50,647 nt of DNA from Brachionus koreanus (lineage: Eukaryota; Rotifera; Eurotatoria; Ploima; Brachionidae). Below, in pieces: positions 1-11,628 of this stretch. The translations under genes were made by a program, and so were the position numbers. The stretch is from the NCBI GenBank assembly GCA_016987375.1, contig PJRA01000549.1:413063-463709 (forward strand), in the 5' to 3' direction. Every line of letters begins with the position of its first letter. The stretch's first letter is position 1. The notes below the pieces were generated by a model. The model was not told where the DNA came from and did no database searches. It saw only the letters and a program-made list of their open reading frames with translations.

Positions 1-33
1 GGACTAAAATATTTTTATAATTTTGTACAAAAA

Positions 34-567
34 TCAAAACTTTTCGTTTTGCAAAATTCTGGTCACCGAGAACAAGTCTTCCTGAATATTATTGTTGGTG
101 TCGGTTTCTTGTTCTTTGTTAAACAATTTTTCAATACTGTCAGGTATTCGGGTTGGATCCAAGCGAATCCAGCCGTGTCTTTTTTTATAGTCGAGCCAAA
201 GTAGCAAAAGTTGCTCGTCAATGAACTTGGCGCATTGTGCATTTACAATTTGCTTTAGAAATTGTTCGTGTTGAAGCATTTCGAGTAAAGATAAACACTG
301 GGGATAGACGATATATTTGCAGTACTCGGGCTCTTTCCAGTACATCAAGTACTTGAGATAATTGAGAAATGTTTGGTTGTTAAAATAGCCGCGCTGAGCT
401 AGAAAATTAAGATAGTTCGGGTTGGCCAAGGACTGCACAAACTCGAGCTCGATTTGAAAACGTTTTCGCTCCTCGTCTTCCTCGGATTCGGGCTCAGTTT
501 CAGCGAATTTTTCCTCCAGTTGATTTTGTTCTATTCTAAACATTTGATTATCTTGATAAAAATTCAT
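34..567 (-). CDS. MED31: Mediator complex subunit 31 (MED31/Soh1), 177 aa
   Basis: MED31 is a small conserved subunit of the middle module of Mediator, which links transcription factors to RNA polymerase II in the nucleus. The single-exon frame carries the family core at about residues 36-135: FQIELEFVQSLANPNYLNFL, AQRGYF, FLNYLKYLMYWKEPEYCKYI, YPQCL and NAQCAKFIDEQ. These are nearly identical to the remembered human protein. The N-terminus is extended by an acidic stretch (ETEPESEEDEER), and the C-terminus has a 40-residue tail with no recognised motif. At 177 aa it is longer than the human protein (about 131 aa) because of these two ends. The ATG at 565-567 is the only Met before the core apart from an internal one nine codons in. 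The stop TGA lies at 34-36, so the 3' UTR runs off the window edge. Confidence 0.95.
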   Translation of the reverse strand: MNFYQDNQMFRIEQNQLEEKFAETEPESEEDEERKRFQIELEFVQSLANPNYLNFLAQRGYFNNQTFLNYLKYLMYWKEPEYCKYIVYPQCLSLLEMLQHEQFLKQIVNAQCAKFIDEQLLLLWLDYKKRHGWIRLDPTRIPDSIEKLFNKEQETDTNNNIQEDLFSVTRILQNEKF

Positions 568-960
568 TAAATTTAAAATTAGTTGAATATGAAATTAGAA
601 AATAGGATACATAGAAATAAAAAGTATATTTTTGTCTTTTTCAAGTACTTTGTTAATTTAATGCGCGCACAATTGCATGCTTTTCTACTAACGACTAATT
701 TAGTGCACACTTTCAAATGAAATGGTTTAAGAAGACAATTTATTTTGTTTTTATTTTATTCTTTAAATTGTTCTAATTATTTTTTTACTAATCAAAAATT
801 TGAATGTATGTAAAATCTTTACTCTAAAAAATTAACTATGAGAAAAATTTTCTTTGCAAATTTAACTTTTAGTTCTTAGAAAAATATCAAAATTTTGAAA
901 ATGAATATTATTCATTATTTTTTTGCTTATCTTTGGCAAATTAAAGCTGAAAGCTCATTC

Positions 961-1045
961 TAAAAATCTTCTTTTTTTTTTGATCTGGTCTAAAAATCTT
1001 CTTTTTTTTTTGATCTGGTCTAAAAATCTTCTTTTTTATTTGAAC
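961..1045. repeat. Tandem repeat, 30-bp unit, about 2.8 copies
   Basis: The unit taaaaatcttc-T(n)-gatctggtc occurs at 961-990 and again without change at 991-1020. A third, partial and diverged copy runs to about 1045. Two identical adjacent copies suggest recent slippage or duplication. Confidence 0.9.
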
Positions 1046-2099
1046 TATAACAAATATTGTGTTGAAAAAAATTGAAAAATTGTTAGAAACATAAAATTAA
1101 ATTCAAACCATCAATAGTTCTTTGAAATCTAATTTAATACTTTTCAAAATTTTAAATTAAAAAATTTATATATATTGGGCATTGTTTTCAGCACAAATTT
1201 GAAATGGTGAAACCATATAATTGTGTAGATAAATAAAGCCAATCAAATGCTTGAAAGAATTTTAAAGTCGTTGGTTAGATTTAATATCAAGTTACTCAGG
1301 TTATTATACTCAATCTTTATCAGTCCATTGCTGAAATCTGCAGTTGCAATGTGATCACCAATCTCAAAATAGGCTGTGATGCCATTGAAAAAAATCCAAA
1401 AAATAGCAACCGGGTATGTAAGCAAAAAAGCAAACAAAAGTTATAAAGAACGTTTAAAATTACTTGACAACGTTTATTGAAAGAAGAAAAAGAGGTGATT
1501 TAATTCAGATTATCAAGCTTATTAATGATTTGAAAGGAATTGAAATTAGCAGCAGTTTTGATTTGGTCTATAACAATTCAAGAGTACACCGGTTCTAGTA
1601 ATTTATTGAAATTGTCAAGCACCTGCAAAGAGAAATTTGTTTTACAACCGAATAGTTGATGCTTAGAATGCTTTTTCTGATTATTTAGTATTACGAAAAC
1701 AATAAACAACTTTTGACTGTTGGGCGAAAAGCAATCAAGCACATCAACTGTCGTAGTATGCTTGATAACACACTCAAACTGACCCCTTAAACAAACAGAC
1801 CAAGCTCAACTACTACTTCTATATTTTAATCAATTTGTTCGTTTTGTTTTTTTATTTTATAATAAAAAAGAAAGTATTAACCATTTATGGGGTCTATGAA
1901 TAAACATTAACAAGAAATTTTAAACCGTTTTTGCAACAGCAAGTTAGCGCCAAAACTATTTGTCAAAATACAAACTAAAAAAAAGTATTAAAAAGTATTA
2001 AAAACGATTTAAATAAAAAGGTCAAAAAAGTCATCCGGTTTTTGAGTGTTAATGAATATGTAGTAAAGAAAATATATCAAGGCAAAAAGAAAAGAATAC

Positions 2100-2200
2100 C
2101 TACGACTGTGGTGTTGGGTACCAAAGTGGCCAACACCAAGTTTTGGCAGTCTAGTAGCCGTCAATTGACGGTACCCAATACTAAACTGAGGAGTATATAT
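2100..2200. repeat. GC-richer patch with nested inverted repeats
   Basis: The arms gtgttgggtacc (near 2111-2122) and ggtacccaatac (near 2169-2180) are inverted with one mismatch. Inside the left half, gtgttgg is followed by its perfect complement ccaacac about 12 bases later. A TATATATA run follows at about 2194. The patch stands out from the A/T background, and open frames through it on either strand have no family resemblance. It could be the end of a mobile element or a small hairpin; no second copy is visible in this window. Confidence 0.4.
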
Positions 2201-2601
2201 AGTACAATATTTTATATTATTGTTTAATTTGGAGACCAATTTGATGTTTTTGAAAAAAATACTTAATAATTGGAGATTAAGTTTTAAATTAATTAAAACG
2301 AAAAAAATATAATTTTTCAATCAATTAATTTTTCTTTCAATGGACACAATAAATTTTATTTTTACTATTTATTATTCAAGATTTTGGACTTGGATTAAAC
2401 CAAATTAAACTAGTGCTAAATTACTTCAAAAATAAGATTAAATATTGTAAGAATAATTATGATTAAAATATATACAAATATTGTGAAGACATTTAAATTA
2501 CTCAACCTTTTTTAAAAGGTAATTTATAAATTTAAATATTCACTTGAAATAAAATTCATAATTTTTGTAATATTTTAGTTTGTTTTTTAAAATTAAAAAC
2601 A

Positions 2602-3493
2602 ATGCTTAAAAAAGCTTTAATTGTGATTATAACTGCAGTCGTTTTTAAATCTTTCCTTGAATATATATTCGGAGATAGCTCAAATCAATCAAAAAAGACA
2701 GACGAAAAAAAGATCTTCAAAAGCAATGACTTATCAAACACGGGCGAAAAACTTTATCTAGCAATTTTAGGTATGTTTAAAATTTTTATAGAAAGCAAAA
2801 AAAAAGTAAGAATTGAATTAAGGAAATGTATACGACGTGACAACTGGTGGCAAACATTACAAAAAAGGTGGATCATACGATTTTTTTGTCGGTAAAAATG
2901 ACCAAAAAATTGATATGAGCTGTTTTTTTTTAATTTTTAACTAAGGTCGAGATGCCTCTCGAGCATATGTTACTGGAGATTTCAAAAATGATCTAAATGA
3001 TCAAGTTGAGGATTTGGCCGAAAATCAAATTAGAGATATTTTTAATTGGAAATCTTTTTATGATAAAACATATCCCCATTTAGGTGTTTTAGAGGGCAAA
3101 TTTTACACTTCTGACGGCCAAAAAACAGATAAATTATTGCATTTAGAAAAAATAAATCAAAAACAGATCAATAACGAAAAGAAAAACTCTGACTTTCAAA
3201 AGAGATTTCCAATATGCAACAGTGAATGGACTCAGGAGAAAGGTATTACTAAACTTTGGTGTACCACAGAAAGTGGTGGAGTAAAACGATCATGGGCTGG
3301 TTATCCAAGACTTGTTTACAATCCAATTACAAAACAAGACAGTTAAAATTTTACCTTTGAGAAACAATATTATTTTAAATTTTGAAATTTTATTTTTAAA
3401 GGCTGTGCTTGTGTCAATGAAAACGATTTAAACCATCCAAATGTGAAGCTCTATCCAAACTGTGAACCAAAATCGGAAATTCGCCGACCTTAA
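2602..3493 (+). CDS. CYB5D2: Neuferricin (cytochrome b5 domain-containing protein 2), 241 aa, 4 exons
   Basis: Neuferricin is a heme-binding protein of the membrane-associated progesterone receptor (MAPR) family with a cytochrome b5-like fold. Coding exons: 2602-2770, 2823-2891, 2946-3341, 3402-3493, all joined in frame through GT..AG introns of 51-60 bases. The N-terminus (LKKALIVIITAVVFKSFLEY) is a signal anchor. The heme domain follows: LYLAILG, NVYDVTTGGKHYKKGGSYDFFVG and GRDASRAYVTGDF, the hallmark of the family. Next come FNWKSFYDKTYPHLGVLEGKFY and the neuferricin-specific half (FPICNSEWTQEKG, LWCTTESGGVKRSWAGYPR). The end is a Cys-containing tail (CACVNENDLNHPNVKLYPNC) matching the human C-terminus in pattern. 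Length is close to the human 264 aa. It sits only about 157 bases upstream of ACSF2 on the same strand; co-transcription is possible but not shown. Confidence 0.92.
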
Positions 3494-3649
3494 CTTAATT
3501 TTTCAGAATAGTTAATAATTTATATTTTTTGATAATTAATTTTTTTTATTTAAAATTAAAGATGTCCCACTTATTTGATTAGAAAATAATTAGAATAAAT
3601 TATTTTAAAAAAAAATTTTTTTTTTTAGAAATTGCGCAAATAAAAAAAA

Positions 3650-5560
3650 ATGAATCGACAAATTTTTATAATTAGAAAAATTTTTGACTTCAAAATAATT
3701 GGTAGATGTATTCACCATAACCATAAACAGTATAAAGTAAGTTATGCATCCAGTGTTAGTCAAAATCCATTTCTAGACCAAACAACAAGCCAAAGAATTG
3801 ACTATGCGGCGGATAAGTACGCAGACAAAGAGTCGTTTGTGTTTAACGAAACCGGAGACCGATGGAATTTTGTAACTTTGAAGAAAAAAATTGATGATCT
3901 GGCAACAGGTTTGTTGGCTTTGGGCCTAGAAAAAGGAGATAGAGTGGCCATTTGGGCACCCAATTGTCCAGAATGGATTTTAACTCAGTATGCTACAGCA
4001 AGTGCAGGTTTAATAATGGTCAATATTAACCCATCGTTTAAAGCACTCGAATTGGAATATGTCCTTAAAAAAGTTAACTGCAAAGCTATAATAATGAGTG
4101 AAAATTTTAAAAATCAAGATTATGTTGAAATAATTAATAGCATTTGTCCTGAAATTTCTTCATCAAATGGAATAATTGCTTCTAAAAGACTTCCAGATCT
4201 TAAAAGTGCTATCCTAATAAGCGATCATAACAAAAAAGGGTTTTATTCGTTTAATCAAGTTGCCAATGGTGGCGAATCTGAGCATGCTATCAAATTAAAT
4301 AATATAAAAAAAAAAACTCAATTCTCAGAACCAATAAATATTCAATTTACTTCAGTAATTTAAAGACAAATATAATGTTAATTTTTTTTTCTTATTTTCT
4401 AAAAAGGGAACAACAGGCTCGCCTAAGGCAGTTACTTTATCCCATCACATGCTTTTGAACAACTCATATTTTGTTGGTCTTACTCAAGAATATCATAAAC
4501 ATGCAACTCGCATTTGTGTCCAAGTGCCACTATTTCATTGCTTTGGAATGGTTTTTGGAAGTTTATCATCAATAGTTCATGGTACAACGTGTGTAATACC
4601 ATCTAGAACATTTAATCCCGAAAAAAGCTTAGAGGCTATTAGCAAAGAAAGTTGCACCAATATTTATGGAACACCAACAATGTTCATTGATTTGTACACT
4701 AATCGAAATTTGCCAAATTATGATATGTCTTCGGTGCATGGGGGAATTATGGCTGGCTCAGTTTGTCCATTAGAAGTTGTTGATAACTGCATTAAAAAAT
4801 TAAATACCAAAAGCATATGCGTTATTTACGGTATGACCGAAACTTCGCCTGCGATCACAGTGAGCAGTGTCAAGGATACGTTGAAGCATAGAACCCAAAG
4901 TATTGGTAGAACTAAAGAACATTTAGAAGTTAAAATAGTAGATTCCGAGGGGAAAATTGTTCCTATAAATGAACCTGGTGAACTACTTGTGCGAGGATAT
5001 AACACAATGATTGGGTATTGGGGTGATAAAGAAAAGACTGAAGAAATCTATACACCTGATAGATTTTTAAGAACTGGGTAACCACATCTTTATTAATTAT
5101 ACGAAATTTATACGATATTTTTTGTTTAAAAGAGACATAATTCGAATGGACCAGGATGGCTTTTTTTATCACCAAGGAAGACTAAAAGATATGGTGATAA
5201 GGGGCGGTGAAAATATTTATCCGAAAGAAATTGAAGAATTTTTGCATCAAAATCCTAAAATTGATGATGTTTACATTGTTGGTGTTCCAGATAAGCGATT
5301 AGGTGAAGAATTGTGTGCTTGTATAAGAGTTAAAAGTGACCATAAATTAACTGCTGAAGAAGTAAAGAATTTTTGCCAAGACAAAGTAGCTTTTAAATAA
5401 AATTTTTTGATTTTTTTTCTTTCTAAAGTTATTTGTTTAGATAGCAAATTTTAAAATTCCGAAGTATATTGAATTTATGGATGAGTTTCCTCAGACTGTT
5501 TCTGGCAAAGTTAAAAAAAATGTTTTAAAAGAACATATGAGTAAAAAATTAGGACTCTAA
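3650..5560 (+). CDS. ACSF2: Acyl-CoA synthetase family member 2, mitochondrial, 582 aa, 4 exons
   Basis: ACSF2 activates medium-chain fatty acids to acyl-CoA in mitochondria using ATP. Exons: 3650-4354, 4407-5077, 5133-5385, 5441-5560; each junction keeps the frame. The basic, hydrophobic start ([20 protein letters not shown]) fits a mitochondrial presequence. The adenylate-forming signature is complete: the phosphate-binding loop [18 protein letters not shown] (split exactly by intron 1), the [10 protein letters not shown] motif, [18 protein letters not shown], the hinge [20 protein letters not shown], and the catalytic-lysine segment SGKVKK near the end. Exon 3 must end at CAAGACAAA|GT; reading past it hits a stop four codons later, while splicing gives [16 protein letters not shown] as in other ACSF2 proteins. 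Length is slightly below the human 615 aa. ECI1, another mitochondrial fatty-acid gene, lies downstream on the same strand. Confidence 0.95.
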
Positions 5561-7317
5561 TTGCAAAATTATTCTCAACAATAATTATTAATGAGTTTTA
5601 GACTAAATTGTTTGTAAACGATTCATATTCTCAAACTAAGAAAATTTGAATAAACACCAGTAGTCAAAAAGGTTCTTACATTATTTAATTATTTATTTAA
5701 AAATGAATAAAAAAATATGATTTATAATGAATTTCCAAAAGTTATTTTGCAGTTGACTCACTCTTTCAAAAAAAAAAACTTTATACAAATATATTCAAGT
5801 ATTTTTATACAGCCAATACCAATATTAATTTTTAGTCTAACCAGAATAATTTTGCTTTTTAATAGTTTTAATAGGTTCACTTCTTGTTTGGTTTGTCTTT
5901 TTGTTAATTAATGATCAATCAATTATTATAATGTATTTGCAAAAAATACTGAATTTTTCTTCTATGATGAGAGAAATTGAGTAATCATGGTTTTAGAAAG
6001 ATAACGCCTAGAAGATCCTCAAGATTCTTTTTGCTTAAAACAGATAAAATACTTGAAAAATCAAAATAAATTGAATTTTTCAAAAATTAAAAAAAAAATT
6101 TGGTTTCAGCTTATTTGTAATATTAATATCAGAAAAAAATCTCATTATTAGAAAAAAGGTCTATCAGTAGCAGCAGTAAATCGTCAATATATGTCTAGTG
6201 GAAGATGAAATTGTGCTTAAAGTATGAAGTGTACAAGATTGGTTTAGAAAATTTAAAAATAGTGATACGATCCTTCAGGAAAAAACGGTAAAGTAGACCA
6301 GCTATTCTGCGATTAACAAGCGATTGACGTTGCCGAGTTGTTACTCATGACAGATTTCTACATTCAAAGGCACATTGAAATTTTTAGGAAACCATATAAA
6401 AAAATTCTCTTGGTCAACGGTTAGACGGATCATTATCCATCTCAACCTGTCATATTATTAGTTGATGTTTTGAATAATTTATCTACCATAACTTATTAAA
6501 ATTCATTTTACCTTATTTGGCAAATTGTTGTTGCATCTTTATTCTTTTTGGAAATCTAGTCACGTACGAGAAAAATTTATTTTAATTGATAAATATTAAT
6601 GGCACAATTGATGATATAAACCGTTATCTACAGTACTATGTTTTTGAATTACTTTATATTTTTTTAAATTTAATTAAATGATTAAATGAATAAAAAAAGA
6701 AAAAATTGTAGGAACTGTTTTGCCTGTGTTAATAGTTTAGCTGATAGTGCTGCTGCTTTGATTCCAAATTTTCTAAGCAGACGCCTCTCACAATGTTTCT
6801 TTGTCTTCTTTCGTCAATTTGTCTTTCTCAAGTGTCCCATGCAATACATTGTTCTTTTAGAGGTAACCAAATGTGACATGGAAAGCCGTAGTGCAATGTT
6901 TTCGTTCAGGTTAGCAATAGTGTGTTTGGATTGAAGTATATTGCGTAAAATTGATTATTATAATAGAAGTTGAACAGGGAAAATATTTGAAATTGATAAC
7001 TAATATTTTGTTGCTACACAATTAAATTTTAGAGCTCAAGATATTTCAAATTTACTCAAATAATTTAGAATCGAACAGCTGATAGATGACTAAAACCTTT
7101 AGAAATAATGATTAAGATAATTATAATGATTTATATTTAAATAATTAGCTAACTTTTGGTTTTTTATTGATAAATTTATTAATTTAATTAATTAAAAAAA
7201 ATTTAACTTAATTCAGCAACATTGGAAAAATTTTAATTTTATTAATTTTAATGCACACCCTTATGTTCACCAAACTATTTTAAATAAAATTTTTTTACTC
7301 AATAATACTTGTTAAAA
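5561..7317. other. Intergenic region between ACSF2 and ECI1
   Basis: Mostly A/T low complexity. It holds a mariner-like transposase relic (6140-6600, separate entry). A less A/T-rich block at about 6700-6940 has open but unrecognised frames on both strands; the minus strand reads like a basic peptide (KKTKKHCERRLLRKFGIKAA) interrupted by a stop. The block may be an old coding fragment. No RNA gene is visible. Confidence 0.5.
6140..6600 (+). mobile_element. Degenerate mariner-like transposase fragment (N-terminal part)
   Basis: At 6231-6266 the plus strand reads VQDWFRKFKNSD, the shape of the second helix-turn-helix of mariner transposases (typically TVRRWFxKFRSGD). In-frame stops flank it on both sides. 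The stretch 6164-6250 (cagcag..catatgtctagtggaag..gtacaagattg) is recognisably similar to the reverse strand of 27480-27570, inside the FBXW10 intron, which carries a clearer mariner catalytic segment. The part near 6447-6590 resembles 42620-42740 in the Pax intron. So this is one of at least three decayed relatives in the window. It is not an active gene. Confidence 0.6.
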
Positions 7318-8468
7318 ATGTCTTTAATTAAATCAAGTAAAAATTAGATCAAAATAAAAATCAATTACAAAAATAACTATTTTATAATTAGCTTTGCGGA
7401 TTCTTCAGTCTGGTTCAGCCAAAAATCAAATTTATTTCCATGAGTCTAAAGCTATTCGTGCTTTTTCTTCATGCAATAAATTAAGACAAGACGCCAAGGA
7501 CACTACTGCGTCAAAAATAAACTTTTATATCGATGAAAACAAAGAAAAAGGATATGCAATTTTAAAGTTTAACAAAGCCCCGGTTAATAGTCTAAATTTG
7601 GAATTTTTAACTGAATTGAATATTCAACTTGAAAAGTTTGAAGAGTCAAAAGAAATTAAAGGAATCATTTTGACTTCCAATATACCAAACATTTTTTCTG
7701 CTGGTTTGGATATTTTAGAAATGTACCAAATCAAACAAGATCGTGGTTCTCAATTTTGGACAGCTCTTCAAGAAACCTGGATCAAGCTTTATGGTTCTAA
7801 CAAAATCTACATTTCTGCCATTAATGTAACAAAAAATTGTTTATAAATTTTTCCATTTTTGAACAATTTTCTCATACATTTTTTCAGGGTCATAGTCCTG
7901 CTGGAGGATGTCTCTTATCTATTTCATGTGATTATAGAATAATGAGTAAAGGGCCTTATAAAATTGGCTTAAATGAAACTCTTTTGGTAAAACTTAATCT
8001 TCGCTAGAAAGTAGCAGAAGATGTTTAATTTATTTTTTTAAAGGGTATAAAAGCTCCTTTCTGGTTTAGAGATACCATGATAAATACTATTGGATATAGA
8101 GAAACTGAAAAGGCTCTACAGCTTGGAAAATTGTATTCTCCAGAAGAAGCGCTTTCCATTAATTTGGTTGACGAACTGGCTGAGCCTAAGGAATTAATTA
8201 GTAAAGCTGAAGAGCAAATGTCTAAATGGTGCGCTATTCCAAGTAGGTTTTAGTAATTTTTTTTCTAAATTTTTCTCATGTATTTTGAAAAGCGGTTGCT
8301 CGTGAACTAACCAAAAGTTCAATGAGGAGAGATACCTTAAGCAAATTGATTGCTCAACGGGAAGCTGATACTCAGGCTTTCATTGAATTTACACAACGAG
8401 ATTCGATTCAAAAATCGTTAAGAATGTATCTAGAATCTTTGAAAAAACCGAAAAAACAGTCATCCTAA
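7318..8468 (+). CDS. ECI1: Enoyl-CoA delta isomerase 1, mitochondrial, 308 aa, 5 exons
   Basis: ECI1 shifts the double bond of 3-cis/trans-enoyl-CoA to 2-trans-enoyl-CoA, so that unsaturated fatty acids can enter beta-oxidation. Exons: 7318-7336, 7392-7825, 7888-7986, 8044-8242, 8293-8468. The first coding exon is only 19 bases (MSLIKS plus one base). It was found by tracing the phase-1 acceptor at 7391 back to an ATG with a donor 55 bases upstream. The N-terminal 40 residues are basic and Ser-rich, as expected of a mitochondrial presequence. Crotonase motifs: NKAPVNSLNLEF, the oxyanion-hole segments FSAGLDI and GHSPAGGCLLSISCDYRIM, and IGLNETLLGIKAPFWF, whose Glu is the expected catalytic base. 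The tail DSIQKSLRMYLESLKK is nearly identical to vertebrate ECI1, and the total length matches (human about 302). Confidence 0.95.
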
Positions 8469-11400
8469 TCGATTTTTTGGTTGTTTAAAACCATTCGAAT
8501 AGTTTTTATCTAATCTAAATTAAAAAAAAAAAAATTTTTAACTAATAAAATAAATTCAAAAATAAGCTTAATTTTATTTTATTTTAAAAATAAGCGAAAA
8601 AAAATCAGTTTAATAACTATCTATTTTTAAAAAACTTTATTTTACTACATTAGTAAAACCAACTTCTTAAAAAGAAAGAAACTAACTAAGCTTAATTTAT
8701 TGAATAAATAAAAATGGTATAATTAAATCCTGTTTTAAAACTGATGAATTTTTTGATTGTTATTTTGGCCTCCAACATCGTGTTAAAAACTGTACATTTT
8801 TTTTATTTTTAATAAATAATGAAAAATTTTCTCTTTTTAAAACCCAATTATAATACTTAACATTAGTTTCTAAACGCTGTAAGTTTCAATTCAAACAAAA
8901 ATTCTTCTAAGATTCAAAAAAAATATTTTAAGTAATTAACAGTGCAATTAAGTTTGTTTCACATTTTTTTCTAAAATTTCTAAATATAAATTAAAAATGG
9001 GTATATTTTTTGTCAGTAGAAAATTATTTTTAATTACTATTTCAAGGTTAATCAACACACTAGAGCCTATGTCTCATGGGGCTGATTAACACTTCATCTA
9101 TTAAATTTAAAAAAATATATATATCATACATAAATATAAAAAAATATAAAATCAATTAGAAAGAGATAAAAGTATTTAACAAGTTTTTATTTTTTCAAAC
9201 ATAGATAATAAAAAAAAATAACTTAAAAATTATGGACAAAAAATCGTATCATTAAAATCATTTTTAAAGCTTTAAATAACTTTTTTAAAATAAATTTTCA
9301 TAGAAAAAAATGAAAGAGTAGGTCAGTCCTGACAAAAAAATATTTTGATTACAAAACAATTTTTAAAAATTACTCACTTAATTTGAAATTAAAAAATTTT
9401 AAATTATAAAAAAGTCATTTTATAAGCAAAAAAACTTCAAGTACTAGAAAAAAGTTTAAAATTTTTTTAAAAATTCAATGGCTAATAAAGGTGAAAAATT
9501 TAATTTTAATCAGCATGCTAAAATATTACTAATTTTAATGCTAATAACTAATTCTCATGTAAAACCATAGATTATAAACCCTAACCTTTCATCATTCTTA
9601 CTTTGAGCAACTTAAGTATTTTGTCATATTCGTAATTACGAAGAAAAGGAATGATTTTTGTTGCTTTTCTCTAATTTTTTTCAATCTATTTGAAAACTTT
9701 TTGCCAATTCAAAAAAATAGTGTTTTCACCGTTAGGATCGTGACTCTACCAAATGTAGATGTTATTGATTGTTTCTTTTTTTAATTTATAATACATTACA
9801 TTACAAATTAAAAAATTTTTTTTTAATGATTTGTCCTAAGACTAAAATTTAGATTTTACTTAGAATTATATGTTAAAAATTTCTTAAAATAATAAAATAC
9901 TAATTTAATAACGAGTGCCTAATGCTTGTCCGAAACTTAAATTTGTAAAAAAAAATATAAAAGGATAAATATATATATATGAAAATTTAAAGTCTTAATA
10001 ATAATTCTATCGAAATAGAAAATTGATATAACATTTTGTAGAGAATTCTAATTAAAATGAGCTAAAGTTTAATAGGATGAATTTCGATGAAGTTATGATG
10101 AAAAAACATCAAATTTCTGACGAATTTAGGATATGGTTCTTTTAAAAGATGAATATTTCAACAATTTTAATATAAAATTAGTATAAAAAGTATATCATTC
10201 GGAAGATAAATGCCTAAGCTACAAAATAATATATAATACTTAATGGTTGTTCAACAATTTATGAAAATAAATTTTCATTTTAATTCTGATATTTAGATTT
10301 TTATGACAATAAGCACCTTTAGCTTTAGTGTTGGGGGCCGGCAGAGAGGCCACGTGTCCGGCCAGAAAAAAAATACCGAGACCGTGGCCTGTCCTGCAAG
10401 CGGCCAAATCACGGCCGGTCGATTGAACGGTCAAAGACCGTGGCAGGCTGGCGAAGCAGCGGCCAACAAAAAGACCGACCGAGAAATGGCCGGCCAAATT
10501 TTAGAAGACCGTGTGCAGACCGGCCGGCCACCACACGGTCCAAAATAAAAATTTAGTTATTAAATGTCTAAATTATAAATAAAAGATTTTTAAAAAATAT
10601 ATAAAACATTATTTTCAAAAATTACCTGAAATAAAATAAAAGATAAATAAAAATATAACTCTTAATGCCTATAAATTTTTTTAAAAATTAAACTAAATTT
10701 TTATTTTGGACCGTGTGGTGGTCGGTCGGACTGCACACAGTCGGCCGTTTAACGGCCTTTCTTTTTGCCGGCCACTAAACGGCCGGTTTTAATTTTGGCT
10801 GATGGTAGGCCGTCCACCAAACGGTCTTCTAAAATTTGGCCGGCCATTTCTCGGTCGGTCCTTTTAAAGACGGCTCACATACGGTCAGCCAATTACTATT
10901 GTTTATGAATTTGTGAAAGTTTTTTTGACGCCATCTTTGTGTCGTCTTTTTTGCTGAGTTAAGTTTCGGCCAAGTATTATTGGGCACCTGTTATTTAAAA
11001 AAAATACTGATAATATTTAATTTATTTACTGATCTATTCAAAATAATTTTATTTTCAGTTTATATTAGAGGCTGATCGATCTATTTATTATACAAATCAA
11101 TTAATATTTAGTAAAATTAATCGTCAACCCCTTCACAATAAAAGGAATAGTTTTTATGCTTTTAAAACTCTTCTTTGTTTTTATAATTAATTAAGTAGAT
11201 GAATTGATAATCACTCACAAAACTTTTCATAATTTAAAATATTTAAACTGAAAATGACTAAGATAGTTAGAATAGTTAGAAAAAATTGTCTAATTTACTT
11301 AAAATTTTACTCCTAAATATGTTAAAAATCAAAGCTATCAAAATGAAGTAAAACTTAATTACTACTTAATAAATTTTGTGCTAATCAATAAATTTAATTT

Positions 11401-11628
11401 ATATTAAAAAATTTGGTCAATTAAAGTTTATTTTTATTTAAAGTTTCGATTTTAATTTATAAACAGTTGCAATTCAATATTCACCATTTCTTAGCTAATA
11501 AATTTAAGTAAGATGCAAAGCGTTTGTACATGCACACAAATCTAGACCAAACGCGTTTTGGAACAAAGCTTTAATCTAAAATTATATTTTGAATTTTTTT
11601 ATTTGATCAAATATTACCAGCTATTGCA
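8469..11628. other. Intergenic desert between ECI1 and RAP1GDS1
   Basis: About 3.2 kb without a supportable gene. It is A/T low-complexity except for the GC-rich foldback repeat at about 10330-10895 (separate entry). At 9049-9092 the arms gttaatca and tgattaac form a perfect 8-bp inverted repeat around a less A/T-rich 28-base spacer. This is too weak to call an RNA. The promoter of RAP1GDS1 must lie in the last few hundred bases, but no motif is clear. Confidence 0.5.
10330..10895. repeat. GC-rich foldback (inverted repeat) element built from CGGCC-type palindromic words
   Basis: Two GC-rich arms face each other across an A/T spacer. The left core at 10473-10558 and right core at 10691-10860 are inverted copies. 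They share, in order, gaccgaccgagaaatgg, ccggccaaattttagaagac, the accaccacacggtcc box and caaaataaaaatttagtt at the inner edge. The right arm contains about 80 bases that the left core lacks, between the agaagaccgt and gtgtgcag words, so the left is a shortened copy or the right has expanded. Outside the cores, both arms continue with many short palindromes (cggccg, ggccggcc, accgt..acggt). No terminal target-site duplication was found and no transposase is encoded. It is probably a non-autonomous foldback element. Confidence 0.75.

Larger units (their letters stand above)
568..2601. other. Intergenic, divergent spacer between MED31 and CYB5D2
   Basis: This two-kilobase spacer between divergently transcribed genes must hold both promoters, but no unambiguous core promoter can be read. 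It contains a short tandem repeat (961-1045) and a GC-richer patch with inverted repeats (about 2100-2200), each listed separately. Between about 1244 and 1640, minus-strand reading gives coding-like peptide pieces (such as FNGITAYFEIGDHIATADFS) broken by stops and frame changes. These could be a decayed pseudogene, but no family was recognised. The rest is A/T low-complexity sequence. Confidence 0.5.

Noticed and set aside
2009..2320. 103-codon minus-strand and 61-codon plus-strand open frames
   Set aside because: They overlap each other, cross the inverted-repeat patch and low-complexity A/T, and have no recognisable motif.
9049..9092. 8-bp perfect inverted repeat gttaatca/tgattaac as possible small RNA or tRNA
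   Set aside because: No cloverleaf, no conserved tRNA boxes, no second conserved stem.
10240..10548. Open frames on both strands across the GC-rich foldback
   Set aside because: They arise from lack of A/T stop codons in the palindromic GC-rich arm. Peptides are repeat-like, with no family resemblance and no start context.
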